Below, in pieces: positions 19,051 through 27,886 of a stretch of DNA of 64,000 nt. Below the pieces are notes generated by a model. That model ran no database searches and was not told the DNA's origin. It was given only the letters and a program-made list of their open reading frames with translations. The position numbers and the translations under genes are program-made. The stretch's first letter is position 1. The number at the start of each line of letters is the position of its first letter. Source of the DNA: Mesonia algae (lineage in GTDB: Bacteria; Bacteroidota; Bacteroidia; Flavobacteriales; Flavobacteriaceae); assembly GCF_003253545.1 (NCBI RefSeq), contig NZ_QKYV01000003.1, positions 326,375 to 390,374 of the forward strand, written 5' to 3'.

Positions 19051-20283
19051 TTAATCTTCAAATTCTTCTTTTAAGACCCTAATTACATTTTGAATGGTTT
19101 CTTCTTCAAGGTCTGTTATTTTGACTAAATCTTCTACATCTTTCTCCAAGACGCTTTTAGCCGTATCTAATCCTATTCTAGATAATTCTGCAATTACCCA
19201 ATCTTCAATTTCGTCTGTAAATTCAGACAATTCAACATCTTCTTCTCCTCCTTCTCTATAAACATCAATCTCATAGCCTGTTAACTGGCCAGCCAAACGA
19301 ATGTTATGACCACCTCTACCAATAGCTTTAGAAACTTCTTCAGGCTTTAACATTACCTGAGCGGTTTTCTTTTCTTCATCTATTTTAATAGAAGTAACTC
19401 TTGCAGGACTTAACGCTCTAGTAATCAACAATTGATTATTAGTTGTAAAATTAATTACATCAATATTTTCATTTCCTAGTTCACGAACAATACCGTGAAT
19501 ACGAGAACCTTTCATTCCCACACATGCTCCAACAGGGTCAATTCTATCATCATAAGAATCTACCGCTACTTTAGCTTTTTCTCCAGGAACCCTAACTACT
19601 TTCTTTACAGTAATCAATCCGTCGAAAACTTCTGGGATTTCTTGCTCAAATAATTTTTCTAAGAAAACAGGAGCCGTTCTTGATAAAATAATAATTGGCT
19701 TATTCCCTTTTAATTCTACACTTTCAATCACTCCTCTTACATTCTCACCTTTACGGAAAAAATCTGAAGGAATCTGTCTATCTTTAGGCATTACCAGTTC
19801 GTTACCCTCATCATCTAACAAAATTACGGTTCTATGACGAATATGATGAACTTCTGCGGTATAAATCTCACCTTCTAAGTCCTTAAACTGCTTATAGATA
19901 TTCGTATTATCGTGCTCATGTATTTTAGAAATTAGATTTTGTCTTAAAGCTAAAATAGCTCTACGACCTAAATCTATCAATTTCACTTCTTCAGAAACAT
20001 CTTCATCTACTTCAAAATCCGGCTCAATCTTTCTAGCAGCTGTAAGTGAGATTTCTTTGTTGTCATCTTCAACCTCTCCATCTGCTACTACAACTCTATT
20101 TCTCCATATCTCTAAATCTCCTTTATCAGGATTGATAATAATATCAAAATTATCGTCTTCCCCAAATCTTTTCTTTAGAGCATTTCTAAAAACATCCTCT
20201 AAAATCGCCATTAAAGTTACACGATCTATTAATTTATCATCCTTAAACTCCGAAAAAGAGTTAATCAAATCGATATTCTCCAT
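19051..20283 (-). CDS. nusA: Transcription termination/antitermination factor NusA
   Basis: RNA-polymerase-associated elongation factor acting in pausing, termination and antitermination. 410 residues, shorter than the ~495 of E. coli. Domains in order: NusA N-terminal RNAP-binding domain (about 1-125), an S1 domain (about 135-200, LEGEIYTAEVHHIRHRTVIL), then two KH domains (about 205-345) with VGACVGMKGSRIHGIVREL and AIGRGGHNIRLAGQLTGYEI. A short acidic C-terminal tail with one helix-hairpin-like repeat replaces the duplicated repeats of proteobacteria. It is 12 bases after rimP in the classic rimP-nusA-infB order. Confidence 0.97.
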   Translation of the reverse strand: MENIDLINSFSEFKDDKLIDRVTLMAILEDVFRNALKKRFGEDDNFDIIINPDKGDLEIWRNRVVVADGEVEDDNKEISLTAARKIEPDFEVDEDVSEEVKLIDLGRRAILALRQNLISKIHEHDNTNIYKQFKDLEGEIYTAEVHHIRHRTVILLDDEGNELVMPKDRQIPSDFFRKGENVRGVIESVELKGNKPIIILSRTAPVFLEKLFEQEIPEVFDGLITVKKVVRVPGEKAKVAVDSYDDRIDPVGACVGMKGSRIHGIVRELGNENIDVINFTTNNQLLITRALSPARVTSIKIDEEKKTAQVMLKPEEVSKAIGRGGHNIRLAGQLTGYEIDVYREGGEEDVELSEFTDEIEDWVIAELSRIGLDTAKSVLEKDVEDLVKITDLEEETIQNVIRVLKEEFED

Positions 20284-20295
20284 ATCTAATTTCTG

Positions 20296-20757
20296 TTAAA
20301 ACGTTATCATCACTTTTGCTTCTACAATATCGGAATAAGGTATTACAGCTTCTTTTTTCACTGTTATTTTTCCTTTTCCCACAGGCTTAGGTTCTCTAGC
20401 CTTCCAACGGAGTGTAATTTCTTCTTCGTTAGCATCTTCTAAATTGGCTTCTATAGCCTCCTCCTTTAATTTCACCGCTAACTTTCTTCCAATATTTTTC
20501 TTAAACTGCCTCGGAATTAACAAAGGCGCAGCTACTCCAGCAGAGGTCACTTCTAAAGAAAAATCTTCTTCTTCTCGGTCTAAATTATGCTCAATAGCCC
20601 GACTAACATCAATACAATCATTCACAGAGACACCTTTATCCCCATCTATAACCACAAAAATCTGGTTATCACTCTTAATTTCAAAGTCTATCAAAAACAA
20701 GCTTTCATTTTCATCTAAAGCTTTGTCTAGCAATTCTTTAACTAACTCTTTCTGCAT
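20296..20757 (-). CDS. rimP: Ribosome maturation factor RimP
   Basis: Assists late maturation of the 30S subunit. 154 residues from the chosen start MQKELVKELLDKALDENESL. The family signature is FLIDFEIKSDNQIFVVIDGD with DGDKGVSVNDCIDVSRAIE, then LEVTSAGVAAPLLIPRQFKK, the PGLDRPL-like position here changed to AGVAAPL. An in-frame upstream ATG at 20823 would add 22 residues, but it lies inside the -7 element (20821-20828), so it would be upstream of the transcript start; the start at 20757 is therefore preferred. A strong hairpin sits between promoter and start codon. Confidence 0.93.
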   Translation of the reverse strand: MQKELVKELLDKALDENESLFLIDFEIKSDNQIFVVIDGDKGVSVNDCIDVSRAIEHNLDREEEDFSLEVTSAGVAAPLLIPRQFKKNIGRKLAVKLKEEAIEANLEDANEEEITLRWKAREPKPVGKGKITVKKEAVIPYSDIVEAKVMITF

Positions 20758-20773
20758 TAAAATATTTATAAAA

Positions 20774-20796
20774 AGAGGGGACTGTATGTCCCCTCT
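20774..20796 (-). promoter_or_regulatory. Leader hairpin before rimP, possible attenuator
   Basis: On the minus strand AGAGGGGAC and GTCCCCTCT form a perfect 9-bp GC-rich stem around ATACA, then TTTTATAAATATTTT runs to the rimP ATG 16 bases later. It resembles a weak intrinsic terminator in the leader of rimP-nusA-infB. Confidence 0.6.
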
Positions 20797-20820
20797 ATCA
20801 ATTATTTTTTCTTTCCACTG

Positions 20821-20828
20821 CAAATATA
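20821..20828 (-). promoter_or_regulatory. Bacteroidota -7 element for rimP-nusA-infB
   Basis: TATATTTG followed by CAG on the minus strand. It predicts a start near 20814 and a leader of about 57 bases that contains the hairpin. Confidence 0.65.
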
Positions 20829-20921
20829 GTAATATTTTCTTACATAATAAATTAGATGTCCAATGAAATTATTTGTAACTTTATTATACTAGATTAATTA
20901 ACAAAAATAAACTATCTAAAA

Positions 20922-21755
20922 ATGAAAAAAATTCTTGTTCCTACAGATTTTTCTGAACAAGCAGAAAGTGCATTAAAAGTTGCTGCACAATTTGCAAAAA
21001 AACACAACAGCGAAATCTATCTTTTACATATGCTAGAACTTCCTACACAACTTATAGATCCCGCAACTTCTGGTAGCGGAAACCAAATTCCCGAGTCTAT
21101 ATACTTTATGAAGCTCGCTCATAAACGTTTTGAAGAAGTTTTATCTAAAGATTACCTTAACGGAATTAAAGTTTACGAAGCGGTTCAATTTCAAGAAGCC
21201 TTTGATGGAATTATGGAATTCACCAAAGATAATAATGTAGACATGGTAGTCATGGGTTCTCACGGTGCCAGCGGAATGAAAGAAGTATTCATTGGATCTA
21301 ACACAGAAAAAGTAGTTAGAAATTCAGATATACCTGTTCTCGTAATTAAGGACGACATTATGGTTTCTGACGTGAAAAATATGGTGTACGCCACCGATTT
21401 AATGGAAAAAAACAAAGATTCATTTATAGAGGCTGTTCAATTTTGCAATATGCTAAATGCAAAAATGCACGTGGTTTACATTAACACCTCTAATAAATTT
21501 AAAACCGACGATTATTTAGAAGAAAAATCTACAGCTCTTCTTAGCGGTGTAGACACAAGCAACTTGAGCTTTGAAGTTTATGGAGCCGAATCTGTTGAAA
21601 AAGGGATTTTAAAATACGCTTCTAAAAAGAATGCAGATTTAATTGGTGTTAGCACCCACGGAAGAAAAGGCCTTGCTCATTTCCTTAACGGAAGTATAAG
21701 CGAAGACTTAGTAAATCATGCCAAAAGACCCGTGGTTACTTTTAGAATTAAATAA
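20922..21755 (+). CDS. Universal stress protein, two UspA domains
   Basis: Cytoplasmic nucleotide-binding stress protein, 277 residues with tandem Usp domains. Domain 1 (about 1-145) opens KKILVPTDFSEQAESALKVA and keeps the ATP-binding signature G-2x-G-9x-G-S in MGSHGASGMKEVFIGSNTEK. Domain 2 (about 150-277) has GVSTHGRKGLAHFLNGSISE. The function is resistance to stress or growth arrest; the exact role cannot be read. It is monocistronic. Its 3' end overlaps the last 8 bases of the convergent gene. A near-match -7 element, TAACTTTA, lies at 20876-20883. Confidence 0.92.
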   Translation: MKKILVPTDFSEQAESALKVAAQFAKKHNSEIYLLHMLELPTQLIDPATSGSGNQIPESIYFMKLAHKRFEEVLSKDYLNGIKVYEAVQFQEAFDGIMEFTKDNNVDMVVMGSHGASGMKEVFIGSNTEKVVRNSDIPVLVIKDDIMVSDVKNMVYATDLMEKNKDSFIEAVQFCNMLNAKMHVVYINTSNKFKTDDYLEEKSTALLSGVDTSNLSFEVYGAESVEKGILKYASKKNADLIGVSTHGRKGLAHFLNGSISEDLVNHAKRPVVTFRIK

Positions 21756-23256
21756 ATACTTTTTTCAAACCAGCTTCGAGACAAGACCAAAAATAATTCC
21801 AAAAAGATTTGGTCTTGTCTCTTTTAACTTCCCCAACATTTTTAGAAATACCCCCATTCTTAGAAGAGTTCTTCACCACTATATTTGCCAAAAAACTAAG
21901 CACCTTATTTTTTCTTTCGCGATCTTTCTTTAAAACGTGCAATTTAAATTTCTCATAATCTAATTTAATATCTCCCGAAGCTCGATTACGATCACCGCTA
22001 AAATTATAATACACCTCATCAACACCTCCTTCTGCTTCCATATTAAATGCAGGTCTAAAGAAAGAATTAATAGATGTATCTGGAATTTGGTAACCAGAAC
22101 CTTGTACTGTAAATCGATCTAAAGTGTCATTTACTTGGAAATTCCAATTAAAATCTAACTTAGATTTTCCCATAAACTGGGTACTAATCTTAACATTGGT
22201 CATTGGGAAATCTTCTCGATCTAAGTCTAAATTAGTAATATTTGTTATCCCAGAGTTGAACTCATCAAAAAATATTGTCGCTGCTGGTCCTGGTTTTTTT
22301 AATTGTTCCCCATAAGCCAAATAGCCTGAAGATATGTTTAAAGAATCTATTTTTATTCCAAAATCTAAACCTCTTAACATTTTACTGTACATATCCTTCT
22401 TTCTCACATCATCCTTAACCGTCTTATCTCTAAAAATTTCAAAATTCAATTTCTTGATCTCTATCAATGGAGTCGAAAAGCTCTTTTTGTCTTTTAAATT
22501 CAACGTATAGTCAAGAATCGATAACTCATCAATCTTTAAATCCATCCAATCTTTCTCATAAGGAATATGCTCAATGTACCTATCCTTACTATGCTTAGGA
22601 GCCATATGTAAATTCCGTAAAGAAATATTTTTTTCTGATACAGACACTTTATCAACATTTAATTCTTGCAAATCATTCAGATCAAAAAATAAATTGTCTC
22701 CTTCTAATTTATAATCCTCATAAGTAAATGGGACTTTGCCGTTTCTAGAGTCTTTGCTGGAAAAAATTTCATGTATCCCAAAATTAAAGTTGGATACTCG
22801 TATTTTTTCAATACTGTCTTTTTTCAAGATAAAATTTCCATTATCTATCTCAAATTTTTGAACAAGAACTTCTTTTTCGAATTTTTTACTATTATTTTGA
22901 GAAGCCGACTTTACCGAATCTGTTTTTGTATGAAGAAATATATCTGGCTCATCAAAAAACACTTTTTTCACCTTTACCTGATTATCAACCAATAAAGCAT
23001 AATAAGAGAAACTAGCAACTTTTAAACGAGGAACACTAAGATGAGATTCATTCTTATCACTTTTCCATTTAATATTTGCAAAATCTACGCTTCCGCGGAA
23101 AAGATTAAGCCCTAAATCTTCGTATGTAACTACACCCTCTGCGATTGGCTTTTCTAGAGCGGTTTCTATTTTATTTTTTACAAAAAAGTGCGTGGCGATA
23201 TACCCGACAATTAGTAAAACTCCTACTGCAGATACAATCTTTAAAAATGTTTTCAA
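21748..23256 (-). CDS. Membrane-anchored AsmA/DUF748-like protein
   Basis: 502 residues. One N-terminal helix (about 4-25, FLKIVSAVGVLLIVGYIATH) anchors a long domain of repeated beta strands. The opening segment after the helix, IETALEKPIAEGVVTYEDLG followed by LNLFRGSVDFANIKW, resembles the N-terminal part of AsmA/DUF748 proteins, a family tied to envelope lipid transport and outer-membrane assembly. Homology is inferred from pattern, not proved. It carries motif copy 4 at the LFRGS codons. It is transcribed alone on the minus strand and its stop overlaps the universal stress gene by 8 bases. Confidence 0.6.
   Translation of the reverse strand: MKTFLKIVSAVGVLLIVGYIATHFFVKNKIETALEKPIAEGVVTYEDLGLNLFRGSVDFANIKWKSDKNESHLSVPRLKVASFSYYALLVDNQVKVKKVFFDEPDIFLHTKTDSVKSASQNNSKKFEKEVLVQKFEIDNGNFILKKDSIEKIRVSNFNFGIHEIFSSKDSRNGKVPFTYEDYKLEGDNLFFDLNDLQELNVDKVSVSEKNISLRNLHMAPKHSKDRYIEHIPYEKDWMDLKIDELSILDYTLNLKDKKSFSTPLIEIKKLNFEIFRDKTVKDDVRKKDMYSKMLRGLDFGIKIDSLNISSGYLAYGEQLKKPGPAATIFFDEFNSGITNITNLDLDREDFPMTNVKISTQFMGKSKLDFNWNFQVNDTLDRFTVQGSGYQIPDTSINSFFRPAFNMEAEGGVDEVYYNFSGDRNRASGDIKLDYEKFKLHVLKKDRERKNKVLSFLANIVVKNSSKNGGISKNVGEVKRDKTKSFWNYFWSCLEAGLKKVFI
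23088..23100 (+). repeat. Oriented 13-mer CGCTNNNGCGGAA, copy 4
   Basis: CGCTTCCGCGGAA within the AsmA/DUF748-like gene, antisense to it. Confidence 0.6.
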
Positions 23257-23406
23257 ATTAATTTTGTTTTGAAAATGAAAGTAAGTTTTAATATTTATCT
23301 ATCTAACTTATTGTAAAAGATTTAACGAAAATATTCTAAATATTAGCCAATCGTTAAATTTAAATTAATTGTATTTTTTTTACAAAAATGAATGAAGCTC
23401 CCGCTT

Positions 23407-23414
23407 TATATTTG
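23407..23414 (+). promoter_or_regulatory. Bacteroidota -7 element for the small membrane gene
   Basis: TATATTTG followed by CAAC. It overlaps the 5' part of a longer reading frame that starts at 23392, which decides for the start codon at 23437. Confidence 0.6.
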
Positions 23415-23436
23415 CAACATAATCTTATGTAAAAAA

Positions 23437-23640
23437 ATGATACTCAAACTAATCTTCTCAGCCTTTTTTCTAATTGCAGAAATTGCACTTGGGATTTATA
23501 GCTTTTTACATACAGACAGTCTTCTTGTTAAGTTTTTATTTTTTCTTCTAACCACCCTTATTGTCTGCATACTTATAATGCAAGCCACAAAAATCGCACT
23601 TCCCATAGATGAGGAACAAGCTGAAAAAGTTCTTGATTAG
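23437..23640 (+). CDS. Small two-helix membrane protein, unknown function
   Basis: 67 residues, MILKLIFSAFFLIAEIALG onward. Two hydrophobic segments, about residues 3-20 and 27-47, are followed by a short acidic tail DEEQAEKVLD. I do not recognise a family. An in-frame ATG at 23392 would add 15 residues but lies upstream of the -7 element, so it is rejected. The next gene, a metallophosphoesterase, begins 25 bases after the stop and is probably co-transcribed. Confidence 0.6.
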   Translation: MILKLIFSAFFLIAEIALGIYSFLHTDSLLVKFLFFLLTTLIVCILIMQATKIALPIDEEQAEKVLD

Positions 23641-23665
23641 AATTTAATTTGTTTATCATTACAGC

Positions 23666-24283
23666 ATGAAATTAATTTGCATTGCTGACACCCATACCAG
23701 AGAAAGCCTACTAAATATTCCAGATGGAGATATTCTTATACACGCAGGAGACTTTTCTGAGGTAGGCACTTTTCGCGAAACTAAGGCTTTTCTATCGTGG
23801 TTTTCTAATCAAAATCATGCTCATAAAATTTTAGTTCCTGGTAACCATGATTTCTATCTTGAGAAAGAACGTTACGAAAAATTAAAACCTTACTTAGAAA
23901 ACGTACACATCTTAATCAATGAATCTCTAATTATAAATGACTATCATTTCTGGGGTTCACCAAACACATCTTTAGGAGAAAGATGGGCATTTGGACTAAA
24001 AGTAGATCAAATTGAAAATCATTGGGAAAAAATTCCGCGTAAAGCGAATATAATAATCACCCACAATCCACCTTACGACATTTTAGATCATACAAAAAAT
24101 AAACATGCAGGATGTCCCTATTTAAGAAGACAAATAGAGCATTTACAACCCGACTACCACATCTTCGGACACGCTCACGATAATTACGGGAAAATTAAAT
24201 TAGGAAAGACTACTTACATTAACGCTACGTCTTTTGATGATAAGTACATTACACCAAACAAACCAATAATTATAAACCTGTAA
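23666..24283 (+). CDS. Metallophosphoesterase, calcineurin-like
   Basis: Cytoplasmic phosphodiesterase/phosphatase of 205 residues with the complete metal-binding set of the calcineurin-like superfamily: ADTHT (D-x-H), HAGDFSE (GD), VPGNHDFY (GNHD), ITHNPPYD (His) and FGHAHDNYG (GHxH). The length and motif spacing match small UPF0046/MPPED-like members. No signal peptide. The substrate is unknown. It follows the small membrane protein and ends 13 bases before a terminator hairpin. Confidence 0.88.
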   Translation: MKLICIADTHTRESLLNIPDGDILIHAGDFSEVGTFRETKAFLSWFSNQNHAHKILVPGNHDFYLEKERYEKLKPYLENVHILINESLIINDYHFWGSPNTSLGERWAFGLKVDQIENHWEKIPRKANIIITHNPPYDILDHTKNKHAGCPYLRRQIEHLQPDYHIFGHAHDNYGKIKLGKTTYINATSFDDKYITPNKPIIINL

Positions 24284-24295
24284 GGCTTATAAATG

Positions 24296-24331
24296 AAAAA
24301 ACCCAATCTCTATAAGAAATTGGGTTTTTTT
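24296..24331. terminator. Bidirectional terminator between metallophosphoesterase and tRNA-Gln
   Basis: ACCCAAT and ATTGGGT pair, with an inner TCT/AGA, flanked by an A run and a T run. It serves the plus-strand gene and the minus-strand tRNA. Confidence 0.8.
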
Positions 24332-24332
24332 G

Positions 24333-24405
24333 TTGGCCCACTAGGGCTCGAACCTAGACTCTTCTGTACCAAAAACAGACGTGTTGCCAGTTACACCATG
24401 GGCCA
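24333..24405 (-). tRNA. tRNA-Gln, anticodon TTG
   Basis: Folds as a full cloverleaf on the minus strand: acceptor TGGCCCA/TGGGCCA, D stem GTGT/ACAC, anticodon stem TCTGT/ACAGA with loop TTTTGGT (anticodon TTG, reading CAA), T arm CTAGG-TTCGAGC-CCTAG, and discriminator A. 73 bases; the 3' CCA is not encoded. It has its own promoter. Confidence 0.95.
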
Positions 24406-24422
24406 GCATTGTAATGCGAGTG

Positions 24423-24453
24423 CAAATTTAAAAGAAACTTTCGTTATACCAAA
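24423..24453 (-). promoter_or_regulatory. Promoter of tRNA-Gln
   Basis: -33 TTTG (24450-24453), 19-base spacer, -7 TAAATTTG (24423-24430) on the minus strand. It is a full match to the Bacteroidota consensus, 18 bases from the tRNA 5' end. Confidence 0.75.
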
Positions 24454-24564
24454 CAAAAATAAAAATTTTTTTAAAAAAAATATTTTTATCCTTTGTACGT
24501 TCTCTTCTCATTCGGCATTTATTCTTAAATTCGCCAAATTGCTAGACATTATTATTCATTAAGT

Positions 24565-27500
24565 ATGAGAGACTTTAACTTTAGTAAGTGGAATAAAATA
24601 ATGGGATGGTTCGTTTTTGCCATTGCCTTAATCACTTATATGCTAACTGTAGAACCTACTGCCAGTTTTTGGGATGCAGGGGAATATATTGCTACATCAG
24701 CAAAATTACAAGTAGGACATCCACCAGGAGCGCCTTTATTTCAGATGACAGGAGCGTTCTTTTCTACTTTTGCATCAGATGCAGATCAAGTGGCACTTAT
24801 GGTGAATATGGTATCGGTTTTTTCTAGCGCCTTTACTATATTATTTATGTTTTGGTCTATTAGCTTATTGGTAAGAAAAATTGCAGGTCACGAAGAAACC
24901 CTATCCGCTTCTAAAAAAGTAGCTGTTTTAGGAAGTGCTTTAGTCGGCTCATTAGCATTTACATTTACAGACAGTTTCTGGTTTAGCGCCGTAGAAGCCG
25001 AAGTGTATGCTATGGCCAGTTTCTTAATGGCCATTTTATTTTATGTAGGATTACTTTGGGACAGAGATATGTTTAAACCTCGCGGTAATCGCTGGCTTAT
25101 TCTTATTGCTTTTATTATTGGTTTATCATTTGGAGTTCATTTTATGGCTCTTCTTACCATCCCAGCAATTGGGTTTTTATACTACTTTAAAAATGTAGAA
25201 AAGGTAACCGTAAAGAATTTCATCATAGCAAATGTAGTCGTCGTGGCTATTTTAATGTTTATTTTTAAGCTTTTACTTCCTTATTCACTAACCTTTTTCG
25301 CTGAAGCGGAAGTATTTTTTGTGAATACTTTTGGTTTACCTTTTAATTCGGGGACAATCATCGCTGCTATCGTATTAATAGCGCTTTTTTACTTTGGGTT
25401 AACGTTTACACGGAAAAAAGACTACATCCATGCCAATACTTTAATCCTTTGCACCTTATTTATTTTTATAGGCTTTTCTTCTTGGGTAATGCTTCCTATA
25501 CGTGCAAATGCAGGAACTGTAATTAATGAAAACAGTCCAGACAATGCTAGAGAACTCTTAGCATATTACAACCGAGAGCAATATCCTGAAACAAAATTAT
25601 TTTACGGTCCTCAATTTACCGATCTTTTTGGAGGTTTAGATGAAGATCAACCGTACATAGATGATAAACCAAAATATGAAGAAGATGAAGCTGCTGGAAA
25701 ATATATCATTGTAAACGATTGGAAAAACTCCAAACAAAACTCTAGTGATGAGCATAAAACGTTTTTACCTAGAATGTGGAGTACAGAGCATATGGCTAAC
25801 TATATGCAGTTTACAGGTCCTATAGAATTTTCAATTTTACCAGAATATCAACAAGAAGACCAATTAGTTTCTACAGTTAATCAATTTAAAAAAGAATATG
25901 CTTTAGGAAAGCTTACCAACGAAGACTACATTAGTTTTTTAGAACAATTTGGAGCTTATCTTAAGGTAGAAAAACCTTCTACAGCCTCTAACTTTCAGTA
26001 TTTATTTCAGTTTCAAATGGGATATATGTATTGGAGGTATTTTATGTGGAATTTCACAGGAAGACAAGACGATATTCAAGGAAAGTATGATGACCTTCAC
26101 GGAAATTGGCTTAGCGGAATCGATTTTATAGACGAGATTAGACTCGGCTCTCAAGATAATCTACCTAGTGACGTTAAAAATAACAAAGGGAGAAATACCT
26201 ATTTCTTCCTGCCTCTAATTTTAGGCTTAATCGGATTATTATTTCAGTCAAAAAGAGATGTAAAAACCTTCTGGGTTCTATTAGTTTTCTTTCTATTTAC
26301 AGGAATAGCCCTTAAAATATACCTCAACGAAAGACCTTTTGAACCTCGTGAAAGGGATTACGCCTTGGTAGGATCATTCTACGTTTTCGCCATTTGGATT
26401 GGTTTTGGTGTGTATGCCCTTATTGATAAATTAAAACAATACGCCTCTCCAAAAATCATAGCTCCAGTAGTAAGTGTTATTTGTTTAATCGCCGTTCCCG
26501 GAATTTTACTTTCACAAAACTACGACGATCACGACCGCTCTGGAAAATACACTGCTAGATCTATGGCAAAAATGTATCTCGACTCAGTAGATGAAAACGG
26601 GATTTTATTTACCATTGGGGATAACGACACATTTGCGCTTTGGTATGCTCAAGAAATAGAAGGTTACCGAACCGATGTTCGTGTGATTAACACCAGCCTA
26701 TTTGCTACAGATTGGTATATTGATCAAATGAAAAGAGCTGCTTATGAAAGTAAAGCCGTAAAAACCATTTTTGAACACGAAGATTATCTTTACGGAAAAA
26801 ATGATTACCTAAGGTATATGGAAGATCCTCGTGTAGGTGACACTTTATTAATCACCGATTGGTTAAAATACATTAAGAGCGACCACCCTAGTACACAGGC
26901 AGAATTACAAAATGGACAAACCATTAGTGTATTCCCTACTAAAACCATAAGAGTTCCTGTAAATGCAACAAACGCCGTTAAAAGCGGTATTGTAAAACCA
27001 GAAGAAAAAGATAAAATCGTTCCTTATATCGACATTCAACTCGAAGGAAATGCTATATACAAGAATCGTTTATTAATGTTAGATGTTTTAGCTAATGTAG
27101 ATTGGAAACGTCCTATTTATTTCACTGGAGGAAGTTTTGGTAACGATGATTATCTATGGATGAAGGATTACCTACAATTAGACGGTGTTTGCTATAAGTT
27201 GGTTCCTATTCAAACTCCTATAAACCCTAGAGATCCATATACTATGGGTAGAATTGATACCGATAAAATGTACTCTATCGTTAAAGACTGGGAATGGGGT
27301 AACAGCGGAAGCGATGATATTTATTACGACCCTGAAACCCGCAAAAACTCTATTACTTATAGAAGCAACTTAGCACGTTTGGTAGAGAATCTTTTAAAAG
27401 AGAAAGACTCGGTTAGAGCTAAAGAAATTCTAGATTTAGGAATGGAAAAAATGCCTTTAGAAAAATATGGGTATTATCCGCTTATAGAACCTTTTATTGA

Positions 27501-27882
27501 TGGTTACTATCAAATTGGTGAAAAAGAAAAAGCGAGAGATATATGGAATAAGATTGCTGAAAAATATCAGGAAAACATCAATTATTACAGTCAGTTATCA
27601 TTAGAAAGACAATACAACATTGGCGATGAAATTATCACAGATATTGAACGCTACAGAAGCTTAATTGATCTTCTAGTTCTTAATCAAGATGAAGAATTGG
27701 TAAAAGAGAAAGCTGATGAGTTTAATAGTTATCTTAAAAAGTTTAAACATTTTTATAGGGATGATGAGAATTATGATGTTGAGGAAGATTTACCTTTACA
27801 AAACACTCCTAACCTAAAAAATGAACTTAAACAAGATCAAACTTTATTACAAGATACTTTAGTAAATTCTCCGTCATTATAA
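24565..27882 (+). CDS. DUF2723 membrane protein, GT-C-like glycosyltransferase family
   Basis: Large inner-membrane protein, 1105 residues. The first ~330 residues hold nine or ten helices and the DUF2723 signature: ITYMLTVEPTASFWDAGEYI, then LQVGHPPGAPLFQMTGAFFS, where acidic residues in the first loop are the probable catalytic site, as in GT-C and protein-O-mannosyltransferase enzymes. More helices lie near 545-665, followed by a soluble C-terminal half with EPRERDYALVGSFY before it and TPR-like helices at its end. The family is conserved in Bacteroidota and is proposed to glycosylate envelope proteins or lipids; the substrate is not known. Copy 5 of the 13-mer lies inside. The deacetylase gene starts four bases after the stop. 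Confidence 0.88.
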   Translation: MRDFNFSKWNKIMGWFVFAIALITYMLTVEPTASFWDAGEYIATSAKLQVGHPPGAPLFQMTGAFFSTFASDADQVALMVNMVSVFSSAFTILFMFWSISLLVRKIAGHEETLSASKKVAVLGSALVGSLAFTFTDSFWFSAVEAEVYAMASFLMAILFYVGLLWDRDMFKPRGNRWLILIAFIIGLSFGVHFMALLTIPAIGFLYYFKNVEKVTVKNFIIANVVVVAILMFIFKLLLPYSLTFFAEAEVFFVNTFGLPFNSGTIIAAIVLIALFYFGLTFTRKKDYIHANTLILCTLFIFIGFSSWVMLPIRANAGTVINENSPDNARELLAYYNREQYPETKLFYGPQFTDLFGGLDEDQPYIDDKPKYEEDEAAGKYIIVNDWKNSKQNSSDEHKTFLPRMWSTEHMANYMQFTGPIEFSILPEYQQEDQLVSTVNQFKKEYALGKLTNEDYISFLEQFGAYLKVEKPSTASNFQYLFQFQMGYMYWRYFMWNFTGRQDDIQGKYDDLHGNWLSGIDFIDEIRLGSQDNLPSDVKNNKGRNTYFFLPLILGLIGLLFQSKRDVKTFWVLLVFFLFTGIALKIYLNERPFEPRERDYALVGSFYVFAIWIGFGVYALIDKLKQYASPKIIAPVVSVICLIAVPGILLSQNYDDHDRSGKYTARSMAKMYLDSVDENGILFTIGDNDTFALWYAQEIEGYRTDVRVINTSLFATDWYIDQMKRAAYESKAVKTIFEHEDYLYGKNDYLRYMEDPRVGDTLLITDWLKYIKSDHPSTQAELQNGQTISVFPTKTIRVPVNATNAVKSGIVKPEEKDKIVPYIDIQLEGNAIYKNRLLMLDVLANVDWKRPIYFTGGSFGNDDYLWMKDYLQLDGVCYKLVPIQTPINPRDPYTMGRIDTDKMYSIVKDWEWGNSGSDDIYYDPETRKNSITYRSNLARLVENLLKEKDSVRAKEILDLGMEKMPLEKYGYYPLIEPFIDGYYQIGEKEKARDIWNKIAEKYQENINYYSQLSLERQYNIGDEIITDIERYRSLIDLLVLNQDEELVKEKADEFNSYLKKFKHFYRDDENYDVEEDLPLQNTPNLKNELKQDQTLLQDTLVNSPSL
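25299..25311 (+). repeat. Oriented 13-mer CGCTNNNGCGGAA, copy 5
   Basis: CGCTGAAGCGGAA, sense strand of the DUF2723 gene (codons FAEAEV). Confidence 0.6.
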
Positions 27883-27886
27883 ATCC

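Noticed and set aside
20758-20823. Longer rimP start at 20823
   Set aside because: The ATG overlaps the -7 element and would be upstream of the transcript; the 22 extra residues span the hairpin.
24293-24562. Open frame on the + strand with VGPLGLEPRLFC
   Set aside because: It is the antisense of tRNA-Gln plus the terminator; the peptide LGLEPR is a classic artefact of T-arm sequence.
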